Assembly: GCA_902491215.1 (NCBI GenBank)
Contig: CABUGV010000030.1
Coordinates: 1 to 42,454, forward strand
Direction: 5' to 3'
Length of the DNA: 42,454 nt
Origin: 43-108 sp001915545
GTDB taxonomy: Bacteria; Bacteroidota; Bacteroidia; Bacteroidales; Bacteroidaceae
Under the pieces are notes generated by a model. That model did not search any database. It was not told the origin of the DNA and worked only from the letters and a program-made list of their open reading frames with translations. The translations under genes and the position numbers were made by a program. Position 1 is the stretch's first letter. The number at the start of each line of letters is the position of its first letter. Positions 8,107 to 15,513 of this stretch are shown piece after piece.

Positions 8107-8613
8107 TCATTTATTAGAGTATCTGCTCAACAGAAACTCCGCAAACAGTTCAAGCACAGTGGCTGATGCGTTCTCGACGTTTGCCAAACGTCCGTGATCT
8201 GCAGTACAGCAGAACGTTTCTACATTGTCGGCTGTACCATACGCCAACCATATAGTGCCCACAGGACTTTTTGCAGTACCGCCGTCAGGACCAGCACATC
8301 CGGTGGAAGCCAGAGCATAATCTGAAGAAAAAAGGCGACATGCACCTTTCACCATTGATATAGCCACCTCACGGCTGACAACCTCATATTTGTCTATATC
8401 GTCAGAATCAACATCGAGCAAACGTTCCTTAACTTCATTCTGATAAGCTACCACAGAACCGATAAAATAGGCTGACGAACCCGGCACTGCTGTCAACGAT
8501 GAAGCTATACGTCCTCCTGTACAACTCTCCGCCGTCGATAGTTTGAGATGATGATTGGTCATTATTCGCTGTATGCATTCACATACAGATAAAGTTTCAT
8601 GTCTGTCGTCCAT
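8107..8613 (-). CDS. pncC: Nicotinamide-nucleotide amidase, CinA C-terminal type (PncC)
   Basis: This 168-residue protein corresponds to the stand-alone CinA C-terminal domain. It would deamidate nicotinamide mononucleotide to nicotinate mononucleotide in the bacterial pyridine nucleotide cycle. The hallmark STAESCTGGRIASSLTAVPG (about 24-43) with the catalytic serine, the SVVAYQNEVK segment and LASTGCAGPDGGT (about 102-114) are all present. The N-terminal molybdopterin-binding-like domain of full CinA is absent, as in E. coli PncC. It sits between tsaD (33 bases upstream) and rsmE (13 bases downstream). Confidence 0.92.
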   Translation of the reverse strand: MDDRHETLSVCECIQRIMTNHHLKLSTAESCTGGRIASSLTAVPGSSAYFIGSVVAYQNEVKERLLDVDSDDIDKYEVVSREVAISMVKGACRLFSSDYALASTGCAGPDGGTAKSPVGTIWLAYGTADNVETFCCTADHGRLANVENASATVLELFAEFLLSRYSNK

Positions 8614-8646
8614 ATTAGCTGTAAAGTAGTTTTAGATTGAAGCGTT

Positions 8647-9669
8647 TTACTTCGTTACTCTTGCATATGCAGGCATGTCGATTGAACAGAAGTCTTTGTC
8701 GAGATACTTGAAATATCCTGTTATGCCTATCATTGCCGCGTTGTCTGTCGTGTAACTGAATTTAGGAATATATATTGTCCAACCATATTTCTCGGCATGT
8801 TCCCTGAAAGCGTTGCGCAATCCGTTGTTGGCAGAAACACCTCCGGCTACAGCCACATGTTTGATGCCGGTATCCTTAACAGCTAGTCTGAGCTTGTTCA
8901 TAAGGATGTCAACGACAGTGCGTTCAAGTGATGCAGCTAGATCCTCCTTGTGATGTTCGATGAAATCAGGATCGTCCTTCAACCAGTCACGCAATGAATA
9001 GAGGAACGACGTCTTCATGCCAGAAAAGCTGTAATCATATCCCGGAATATGAGGTTTTGCAAAATGATATGCTTCAGGATTTCCCTGACGTGCAAGCTTG
9101 TCGATGATAGGTCCTCCAGGATATCCCAATCCCATTACCTTAGAGCATTTGTCGATGGCTTCTCCAGCGGCATCATCGATTGTCTGTCCCAAAACTTCCA
9201 TATCGTTATAGGCATTCACCTTGATAATCTGCGAATTACCGCCACTCACAAGCAGACAAAGGAATGGGAATGGTGGTTTACCGGAATCATCCTCGCTTTC
9301 CTTAATGAAATGCGCCAGAACGTGACCCTGAAGATGGTTGGCATCTATCAACGGTATACCGAGGGCACGTGCAAAGCCCTTGGCAAACGAAACACCAACA
9401 AGAAGACTTCCCAGCAAACCTGGGCCTCTGGTAAAAGCTACAGCTGAAAGCATCTCTTTGGTTACACCGGCACGCTTGATTGCCTGGTCGACAACCGGCA
9501 GAATGTTCTGCTGATGTGCTCTTGAAGCCAATTCAGGAACTACACCGCCGTAGGCCTCATGCACAGCTTGACTTGCCGTCACGTTCGACAAAAGTATACC
9601 ATCCTTCAGCACAGCCGCAGATGTATCATCACACGACGACTCTATGCCTAATATATATATATCCTGCAT
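8647..9669 (-). CDS. tsaD: tRNA threonylcarbamoyladenosine transferase TsaD
   Basis: This is the 340-residue Kae1/Qri7/TsaD-family ATPase that, with TsaB and TsaE, transfers threonylcarbamoyl to A37 of ANN-decoding tRNAs in the cytosol. ILGIESSCDDTSAAV opens the ASKHA fold at residues 6-20. The iron-binding HLQGHVLAH is at about 112-120 (both histidines present), followed by LCLLVSGGNSQI, and AVAGGVSANNGLR (about 273-285) is the C-terminal phosphate loop. Length is normal. The nearest plausible promoter lies in the tail of map, 45 bases upstream, so it may be transcribed both with map and alone. Confidence 0.96.
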   Translation of the reverse strand: MQDIYILGIESSCDDTSAAVLKDGILLSNVTASQAVHEAYGGVVPELASRAHQQNILPVVDQAIKRAGVTKEMLSAVAFTRGPGLLGSLLVGVSFAKGFARALGIPLIDANHLQGHVLAHFIKESEDDSGKPPFPFLCLLVSGGNSQIIKVNAYNDMEVLGQTIDDAAGEAIDKCSKVMGLGYPGGPIIDKLARQGNPEAYHFAKPHIPGYDYSFSGMKTSFLYSLRDWLKDDPDFIEHHKEDLAASLERTVVDILMNKLRLAVKDTGIKHVAVAGGVSANNGLRNAFREHAEKYGWTIYIPKFSYTTDNAAMIGITGYFKYLDKDFCSIDMPAYARVTK

Positions 9670-9698
9670 AATTTATTTTACGATTAAAGTATATAATT

Positions 9699-9706
9699 CA
9701 AATATA
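9699..9706 (-). promoter_or_regulatory. Possible -7 element for tsaD
   Basis: On the minus strand this reads TATATTTG, an exact fit to the Bacteroidota TAnnTTTG -7 box, 30 bases upstream of the tsaD ATG. A matching upstream TTTG is not well placed (ATTG with 17 bases), so this is a weak internal promoter at best. Confidence 0.4.
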
Positions 9707-9714
9707 AAAAGTCA

Positions 9715-10575
9715 TCAATAGGTCAATATTTCCACTCCGTTCTCTGTCATCACGAAGGTATGCTCCCACTGTGCGCTAGGAAGCTCATCCTCTGTGACGA
9801 CAGTCCATCCGTCATCTTCATCAATGAACACTTCCCATGTACCCATATTTATCATTGGCTCTATGGTGAACACCATTCCAGGGACAAGAAGCATACCAGT
9901 TCCCTTCTTTCCATAATGGAGCACCTCTGGATCTTCATGGAATTCAAGTCCCACACCATGACCGCAGAGATCTCGAACTACGGAAAAACCGTTCTTATGA
10001 GCATGTTTCTGTATGGCATTGCCAATATCACCGACAAAACAGTATGGCTTTGCAGCTTCCATGCCAACCTCAAGACATTCCTTTGCCACATCCACAAGTT
10101 TCTGTTTCTCTGGAGTAGTCTTGCCGATAACGAACATTCTGGATGCATCACTGTAATATCCGTCAAGTATTGTAGAAACATCCACATTTACGATATCTCC
10201 TTCTTCAAGTATTTCGTCTTCACTTGGTATTCCGTGACACACCACCTCATTGATACTTGTGCACACGCTCTTAGGATAACCTTCATAATTTAGAGGTGCC
10301 GGAATAGCTCCATGTGCAACTGTATAATCATACACCAACTTATCTATCTCGGCAGTAGACATACCAGCGTGTATTTCCTTGGCGACCAAATCCAAAACTC
10401 CGGTGTTCACGACACCGCTGCGACGTATACCTTCAATCTGTTCGGGAGTCTTGATCAATTTCCTTGTTGGAACAAGATGTCCTTTTTTCTGAAAGAACAT
10501 TATTTTCTTGTCCATTTCAGTCAACGGTTCACCAGGCAATGTATGCCAATTGTTATGAAATTTCTTTGTTGACAT
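9715..10575 (-). CDS. map: Type I methionine aminopeptidase
   Basis: This 286-residue cytosolic metalloprotease removes the initiator methionine from nascent proteins. The catalytic domain follows about 45 extra N-terminal residues. Metal ligands of the pita-bread fold are visible: the two aspartates in VNVDVSTILDGYYSDASR, the histidine in DLCGHGVGLEFHEDP, the glutamate in FTIEPMINMG and that in QWEHTFVMTENG. VCHGIPS carries the conserved substrate-binding histidine. The first gene of the run map-tsaD-pncC-rsmE-DUF4836, it has its own promoter upstream, divergent from the small lipoprotein gene. Confidence 0.96.
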   Translation of the reverse strand: MSTKKFHNNWHTLPGEPLTEMDKKIMFFQKKGHLVPTRKLIKTPEQIEGIRRSGVVNTGVLDLVAKEIHAGMSTAEIDKLVYDYTVAHGAIPAPLNYEGYPKSVCTSINEVVCHGIPSEDEILEEGDIVNVDVSTILDGYYSDASRMFVIGKTTPEKQKLVDVAKECLEVGMEAAKPYCFVGDIGNAIQKHAHKNGFSVVRDLCGHGVGLEFHEDPEVLHYGKKGTGMLLVPGMVFTIEPMINMGTWEVFIDEDDGWTVVTEDELPSAQWEHTFVMTENGVEILTY

Positions 10576-10601
10576 TGCAGTAAGTTTTTTATGTATTAAT
10601 G

Positions 10602-10634
10602 CAAAGATACTCCCTTTTTTACAAGTACGCCAAC
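10602..10634 (-). promoter_or_regulatory. map: Promoter of map
   Basis: On the minus strand the -7 box TATCTTTG (10602-10609) matches TAnnTTTG exactly. A -33 box GTTG (10631-10634), one base from TTTG, lies 21 bases upstream. Transcription would start about 20 bases before the map ATG. Confidence 0.65.
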
Positions 10635-10670
10635 GAACGATATATTAAATTAGACAAAATATATGTTTGG

Positions 10671-10703
10671 TTTGGTCATATCATATAGTTTTAATTAAAT
10701 TTG
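10671..10703 (+). promoter_or_regulatory. Promoter of the small lipoprotein gene
   Basis: A -33 box TTTG (10671-10674) and a -7 box TAAATTTG (10696-10703) are separated by 21 bases, a complete match to the Bacteroidota consensus. The ATG follows 26 bases later. It is back to back with the map promoter. Confidence 0.75.
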
Positions 10704-10729
10704 TACTATATAACAACACAGAAACGCAA

Positions 10730-11317
10730 ATGAAAGTAGCTTATTGGGCCTTTGCGGCCACTGCCTGCATTTTGTCGGCTTCATGCGGAGGCGAACAGCA
10801 GGAACGCAAATCTGAAGAAATTCAGAAAGTAACAACAGACTCCATAACAGGTACCGGAAAGATGCAGTCTTCGAACATTTCCGACACTGTAACAGTCAGA
10901 GGAACAACATACAGATATAAAATCGTGCGAAAGGCCGATGAAGAACTTGGAAAAATAAAGAATGTTGCAGGTAAGGAATTTTATGACAATAGGATTGAAC
11001 TGACAATCACAAAAGGTACATCTGAAATATTCAAACATTCATTTACAAGGGAATCTTTTAAAAGCGTGGCTCCTGCTGAATTTATGAAGAATTCAGTACT
11101 TTTGGGCATAGTTTTCAATTACGACAAAGCCGGCGACCATTCAAACTTCAACTTCGTCGCAAGCATCGGCGACCCTGAAGACGATGAACTTTATTTCCCT
11201 ATGACCCTTACAATAACCCCCGACGGACAAATCTCCATCGACAAGAATTATTCCTCAGACACCGCACCGGTAAAAGAGAACCTAGCTGTCGATCCTCCTA
11301 CCGACGGCGGTATCTGA
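10730..11317 (+). CDS. Small lipoprotein, DUF4738-like
   Basis: This 195-residue protein starts with a lipoprotein signal peptide, MKVAYWAFAATACILSASC, with lipobox SASC followed by GG. The mature part is mostly beta-like, with TVRGTTYRYKIVRKADE and ELTITKGTSEIFKHSFTRE and a C-terminal Pro/Asp/Gly tail. The pattern resembles DUF4738 lipoproteins of Bacteroidales, which have no known function. The ATG at 10730 is chosen because it begins the signal peptide and is directly preceded by a consensus promoter; the frame is open further upstream to an ATG at 10667. It converges on the PHP phosphatase gene with only 32 bases between stop codons. Confidence 0.75.
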   Translation: MKVAYWAFAATACILSASCGGEQQERKSEEIQKVTTDSITGTGKMQSSNISDTVTVRGTTYRYKIVRKADEELGKIKNVAGKEFYDNRIELTITKGTSEIFKHSFTRESFKSVAPAEFMKNSVLLGIVFNYDKAGDHSNFNFVASIGDPEDDELYFPMTLTITPDGQISIDKNYSSDTAPVKENLAVDPPTDGGI

Positions 11318-11349
11318 AAAAAAATCAAGGGTATATCTTCAAAAAAGAA

Positions 11350-12084
11350 TTATTGCAACCTGGTACTCTTTCCGTTTATAATGGACATAAAGAGACCAGG
11401 TTTGTCATTTACAATCAGCTCATCAGGAAAATCAGTTTCCTTCAGCAATGGCTCCAGATACTGATAATCCGCTATATATGAGGTGTGGTGTGCATCACTT
11501 CCCATTATTAGATGCACATCGTGCTTCTTGCACAATTTGAGCATTTCCAGATTGTATGGGATTGCATACTTTTTATGTCTGTGCGGATTGAGCGACTGAT
11601 TGTTCAGCTCCAGCAGAGTTCCACACCTTTTCGATGCCAGAACAACAGCCTCTATATCGAAATCAGAAGCAGTGCCGTCACACGGATGACTGATTATGTT
11701 GATATACGGATTCTCAATAGCACCGATAAGAGCCGATGTATTCTCTTCTCTTGTGCCGCTCTTGTAGCATACACCGTGCAAACCGGCAATCTTGATATCC
11801 AGACACGACATGTATCTTTCGTCCAAATCTATAGTTCCTGAATAATCTATTATGTTCAACTCAGCCCCTAGAAGCAGAGTTGTATTGCCATAATGTCTGG
11901 GAACAAGATACATATTCCTGAAATACAGAGGGTCGCAAGTACCAGGAATGGAAGGACCATGTTCGGTGATTCCATATATTTCGAGGTTCTTAGCTACTGC
12001 TGTATCAACCATCTCTTTAAGCGTACAGAACGCATGCCCGCTGACAAGCGTATGCGTATGTACATCTATTACGGATTTAACCAT
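11350..12084 (-). CDS. PHP-domain phosphatase, YcdX-like
   Basis: This 244-residue cytosolic protein has the polymerase-and-histidinol-phosphatase (PHP) fold with metal-binding histidines arranged as in E. coli YcdX. DVHTHTLVSGHA is at residues 7-18, ITEHGPSIPGT at about 39-49, IAGLHG and NIISHPCDG are in the middle, and IMGSDAHHTSY (about 197-207) is near the C-terminus. The family hydrolyses phosphoesters using a trinuclear zinc site; the true substrate is not known. It begins 17 bases after the SGNH hydrolase gene, so it is probably the last gene of a three-gene operon. Confidence 0.85.
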   Translation of the reverse strand: MVKSVIDVHTHTLVSGHAFCTLKEMVDTAVAKNLEIYGITEHGPSIPGTCDPLYFRNMYLVPRHYGNTTLLLGAELNIIDYSGTIDLDERYMSCLDIKIAGLHGVCYKSGTREENTSALIGAIENPYINIISHPCDGTASDFDIEAVVLASKRCGTLLELNNQSLNPHRHKKYAIPYNLEMLKLCKKHDVHLIMGSDAHHTSYIADYQYLEPLLKETDFPDELIVNDKPGLFMSIINGKSTRLQ

Positions 12085-12101
12085 TGCAGTGCGTGAATTC
12101 T

Positions 12102-12806
12102 TTATTTTTTCAAGTATACCAATATCTGCTCAGCAATCTGTTTCATGCCGGCTACCGACGGATGTCCGTCCATTTTGTCTATATCGTGCAGTTCGAGTAC
12201 TTCGATGCCGTAATGAGCACAAACTTCATTCGTAGAAGCATCGATGGCGTCACTGAGTTCTGAATTCAAGATGAACACAATTCTTGATTGTGAATACAGA
12301 ACCTTCATCTGCGAAAGCATATACGATAGTGCAGGCCTATAAGAATATAAGTCACTCTTGGTCCAACCGTCATACATGTATTCACCTATAGGAGCCTTGC
12401 TCCATGAATCGTTGGTACCTCCGAAAACAAGAATCAGTTCCGGTTTGCCGAGATTGAACATACGGCTGATGAAAGAACGGTCGCTGTAGTCTTCCTTGCG
12501 GTATCCTGTACAGCAGATGGTTGCTCCAGAGTAAGAATTATTTACATCCAAAGCATATCCGCTCTGCGACTCGAAGATTTTCCACCACGTCTGTTCTGAC
12601 GATTTCACATCATTGCTGCGTCCTGCCGTGCATCCGTTAAAATACCAGCAAGCATTGCTTGAAGGACTTATCAAGCCCTCGAAAGTTGAATACGAATCTC
12701 CCAGCACTGAAAATTTCTTGCTCTGTGCATAAGCAACATTTACTGCAGCACCGCATAAGAGAAATACCACGGCAAGCATACAGCATTTTATACTACTCTT
12801 CATCAT
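12102..12806 (-). CDS. Exported SGNH/GDSL hydrolase
   Basis: This is a 234-residue predicted esterase with a Sec signal peptide ending near VNVAYAQ. The SGNH catalytic blocks are visible: SVLGDSYSTF (nucleophile serine), a glycine in NSYSGATI, the oxyanion asparagine in VFGGTNDSW, and the C-terminal DKMDGHPSVAGM giving Asp and His. Such enzymes often remove acetyl groups from plant or host glycans. The frame extends upstream to an ATG at 12875, but the paired ATGs at 12806/12803 begin the signal peptide. It sits between another SGNH hydrolase (72 bases upstream) and the PHP phosphatase (17 bases downstream). The substrate is unknown. Confidence 0.83.
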   Translation of the reverse strand: MMKSSIKCCMLAVVFLLCGAAVNVAYAQSKKFSVLGDSYSTFEGLISPSSNACWYFNGCTAGRSNDVKSSEQTWWKIFESQSGYALDVNNSYSGATICCTGYRKEDYSDRSFISRMFNLGKPELILVFGGTNDSWSKAPIGEYMYDGWTKSDLYSYRPALSYMLSQMKVLYSQSRIVFILNSELSDAIDASTNEVCAHYGIEVLELHDIDKMDGHPSVAGMKQIAEQILVYLKK

Positions 12807-12878
12807 CAGATATTTTTCATTAATATTTGTTTCTATAATATTTGAAGCTTCAACGTCTTCAGTTTCCTGTTGCATAAA

Positions 12879-13571
12879 CTATAAAGACAACAGGAAACTT
12901 TCTCCTTTGTTCATAAACAGATCATGTCCTTCCGAATTAAGATGTGCAGTGTCGGATGGAGCCTGGAAATATTTCTTACGGAAATTCTCATTCCTTACAT
13001 ATATACCGCTTTTTGCCGACGCATCGAAAATCGGAATAGAATAATGCGCACAAATCTGCTTCATTGCCTCTATAACCTTGTCGAATCCAGGACGTCCAAC
13101 ATTCCATGGAGTCACAAATGCCAGTTTTGCCGAAGGGTATTTTTCAATCAGCCTCTCGCACAGTTCTGACATCCTCGTCTTGAACACCTTCAGCGAATCA
13201 GCACTATTTCCAACCATTCCGGCATCATTATGACCAGCTATGACAAGTACATAATCGGCCGAATCTGTCATTTCCCTATATCTTTCCCACAAAGGCTTGC
13301 CGAATCCGTCCTTGGTTCTGTCAAAAGCTATGCAGCATCCGTTGCGTCCATAATTATTGTACTTCATTCCGTACTTCTCGGCAACCTTGTAATGCCATGC
13401 CTCACTGACAGGACGACGATGATTACGCACATAACTGTCGCCGATAACATTTATTGTTTTGCCGTACAAAGGTGCGCATTCTACACAACACTGCTTCTCC
13501 TGGGCACACGAAGCCAGCGGAAGAAAAAGAAAAAACAGAGATGCGATTTTGGATTTCATATAATGTTTCAT
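12879..13571 (-). CDS. SGNH/GDSL hydrolase lipoprotein
   Basis: This 230-residue protein begins MKHYMKSKIASLFFLFLPLA followed by SC, a lipoprotein signal with lipobox LASC, so it is probably anchored in the envelope. SGNH motifs are NVIGDSYVRNH (serine), NNYGRNG (glycine), VIAGHNDAG (asparagine; GHND rather than GTND) and DTAHLNSEGHD (Asp/His). An ATG at 13559 is also possible. It is the first gene of a unit with a second SGNH hydrolase and a PHP phosphatase, and is divergent from a GH43-like gene, which suggests shared work on one glycan. The substrate is unknown. Confidence 0.82.
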   Translation of the reverse strand: MKHYMKSKIASLFFLFLPLASCAQEKQCCVECAPLYGKTINVIGDSYVRNHRRPVSEAWHYKVAEKYGMKYNNYGRNGCCIAFDRTKDGFGKPLWERYREMTDSADYVLVIAGHNDAGMVGNSADSLKVFKTRMSELCERLIEKYPSAKLAFVTPWNVGRPGFDKVIEAMKQICAHYSIPIFDASAKSGIYVRNENFRKKYFQAPSDTAHLNSEGHDLFMNKGESFLLSL

Positions 13572-13588
13572 GTTTAGATCGTTAACCA

Positions 13589-13596
13589 CAAAATTA
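13589..13596 (-). promoter_or_regulatory. -7 element for the SGNH-SGNH-PHP unit
   Basis: TAATTTTG on the minus strand is an exact TAnnTTTG box, 17 bases upstream of the ATG at 13571. No good TTTG was found at the usual 19-21 base distance, so the promoter may be weak or activator dependent. Confidence 0.45.
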
Positions 13597-13679
13597 AGCA
13601 TTTCATTCTGTACGAATAAAAAAAACGACAAAAATTTATTTTTAATAAGTATATGCTTTTATATAAAGTTCAAATCGGA

Positions 13680-13687
13680 TAATTTTG
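13680..13687 (+). promoter_or_regulatory. -7 element for the GH43-like gene
   Basis: TAATTTTG fits TAnnTTTG. A TTTT (13657-13660) lies 19 bases upstream in the -33 position, one base from consensus. The ATG is 42 bases downstream. It is divergent from the -7 element at 13589-13596. Confidence 0.5.
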
Positions 13688-13729
13688 CAGTACTTGAAAA
13701 ACATCATGTAACTTAACAACAAACAACCA

Positions 13730-15229
13730 ATGAAAAAACATTTATCTCCTCTATTGGCAACGGCATCATTAATGCTGTTCACAAACGCAAGCGCACAAAA
13801 CCCATCTGACAAATCATCGATGTGCGACACGACAGACTTGAAATATAAGATTTCGAAAGCTGTATGCCATCAGTTCAATGCCGTGAGAAACAACATTCAT
13901 CTTCCGGCTGAGGTTGAAGGAAAAATCATAAAATGGAATTTCACTTCATCCGAAAAGGACATGAACGAATACGTCACACTCATCGGAAACGAAATGTTGG
14001 TGAAGAAACTGCCTAAGAAAAACAGTATCCACGCGGGCTCCATTACTGCAGAAACAGACGGTGGCACATACACATACGACGTGACACTCGCCAAAGACGA
14101 CAACATGTACGGCTATCTATACTGCCACATGGCAATGGATAAGGAAGAAACTCTTTATGCTATAGGAAAAAAAGAAGACGAAGGTGCAGTATTTCATAAT
14201 CTGCTTAACAACCAACCGGTTTACCGCGCACAGGATGTAGCAAAAATAGAAGGAGGAGTGCGCGATGCATTTATCTATCGTGCTCCCGACAACAACGGAT
14301 ATGTCATGGTGACTACCGACATGAGCAACCACAAGAGCAGAACATGGTTCAACCACGGCATCGACCTTCTGAAATCCAATGACCTTGTGCACTGGACTTC
14401 AGTGTCGTTCGACTTCAGAAAAGGAAGCGAAATATTCTCAGATCCACAAAGCCCCGATGTATTAAAAGACTACACAAAAATCAACAGAGTATGGGCACCG
14501 CAGGTTATATGGGATAAGGAATATAACAACGGTCAAGGAGGATATTTCATCTATTACTCTATGCTGAGTACAAACGAAGGCGACAATTACGACAAAATAT
14601 ATTATTCATATTCCGACAAATCATTCACACAACTTACAAAACCAAAACTTCTTTATGATGCTGGACGTGCTGTAATCGACTGCGACATCACGTGGAACGA
14701 CTGCGACAGCGTATACAACGTACTTTTCAAACGAGAAGGAGCATCAGGATTTGAAAGAGGCATATACAAAGCCACTTTCGACAAACTTGGCGACCAAGAC
14801 TGGAATGTAAGGCTCCACATAACCAACGAAGGAAAAGAAAATGTGGAAGGACCTAGCGCTTTCCGCAAAATCAATTCAAACACATGGGTAATTGGATACA
14901 TAAGATATTCCGGAGGAAAAAGCTACAGAATATGCACAGCCGATGCTTCCATGGAAAACGTAAGCAAGTCTGTGGAAATCCGCGATGCCAACCTGAAACC
15001 CCAGCACGGTTCATTCATGACTCTGACAGAAGATGAATACAATATGCTCGAAGCATGGTCGGAACTCACGCTCAAGGTTCAGGAACTCGAAAAATCCTCT
15101 CTCTCGGAAACAGACAGAGAAAAAACGGCAAAAGCCAAAGAAGCATTACAAAAGCAATACAAGAAAAACCCTGTCAAAAAACTTCTGAAATTGTACAGAA
15201 AACACATCAAAGCTCTTGAAAATAACTGA
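13730..15229 (+). CDS. Exported GH43-like glycoside hydrolase with N-terminal Ig-like domain and basic C-terminal tail
   Basis: This 499-residue protein has a Sec signal peptide (cleavage near NASAQ, residue 23). An Ig-like beta domain of about residues 55-120 follows, then a five-bladed-propeller glycosidase domain of the GH43 kind. Candidate catalytic residues are D179 in GGVRDAF, D317 or D319 in AVIDCDITW, and E373 in VEGPSAF; RVWAPQVIWD (253-262) is a common GH43 landmark. GH43 enzymes act on arabinose- or xylose-containing polysaccharides. The last 60 residues are Lys/Glu-rich, helical and coiled-coil-like (KVQELEKSS to KALENN), unusual for the family. It is divergent from two exported SGNH hydrolases. 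Substrate is not decided. Confidence 0.78.
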   Translation: MKKHLSPLLATASLMLFTNASAQNPSDKSSMCDTTDLKYKISKAVCHQFNAVRNNIHLPAEVEGKIIKWNFTSSEKDMNEYVTLIGNEMLVKKLPKKNSIHAGSITAETDGGTYTYDVTLAKDDNMYGYLYCHMAMDKEETLYAIGKKEDEGAVFHNLLNNQPVYRAQDVAKIEGGVRDAFIYRAPDNNGYVMVTTDMSNHKSRTWFNHGIDLLKSNDLVHWTSVSFDFRKGSEIFSDPQSPDVLKDYTKINRVWAPQVIWDKEYNNGQGGYFIYYSMLSTNEGDNYDKIYYSYSDKSFTQLTKPKLLYDAGRAVIDCDITWNDCDSVYNVLFKREGASGFERGIYKATFDKLGDQDWNVRLHITNEGKENVEGPSAFRKINSNTWVIGYIRYSGGKSYRICTADASMENVSKSVEIRDANLKPQHGSFMTLTEDEYNMLEAWSELTLKVQELEKSSLSETDREKTAKAKEALQKQYKKNPVKKLLKLYRKHIKALENN

Positions 15230-15251
15230 TAAATTCCAACTGTAATTGATA

Positions 15252-15306
15252 AAAAAGGACCTTGCGTGCTCACGTATCGATAAAAGAGCAACGCAAGGTC
15301 CTTTTT
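15252..15306. terminator. Strong hairpin terminator after the GH43-like gene
   Basis: AAAAAGGACCTTGCGT (15252-15267) pairs with ACGCAAGGTCCTTTTT (15291-15306) over 16 bases, with three further pairs inside after a one-base bulge. A-rich and T-rich flanks mean it can act in both directions; here it ends plus-strand transcription. Confidence 0.9.
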
Positions 15307-15456
15307 CTAGTATTGCGACTATAAAAGCTTCAGATTCAAAAAAAACATCACAGAAAACCAAATTAAACGAAACATTCTTTTTTCACAAAATACATCAGAC
15401 TTCAATTCTACATTACTGATAAAACCGATTTCCTACATGTAGATGCAACAGCACAA

Positions 15457-15505
15457 AAAAGGCATGCACCCAAGTCATAAAGAACTATATCGGTGCATGC
15501 CTTTT
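15457..15505 (-). terminator. Terminator after the FadL-like gene
   Basis: AAAAGGCATGCACC (15457-15470) and GGTGCATGCCTTTT (15492-15505) form a perfect 14-bp stem. On the minus strand the stem ends in TTTTTT. It lies just past the stop codon of the outer-membrane protein gene. Confidence 0.9.
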
Positions 15506-15513
15506 GTTTCATG

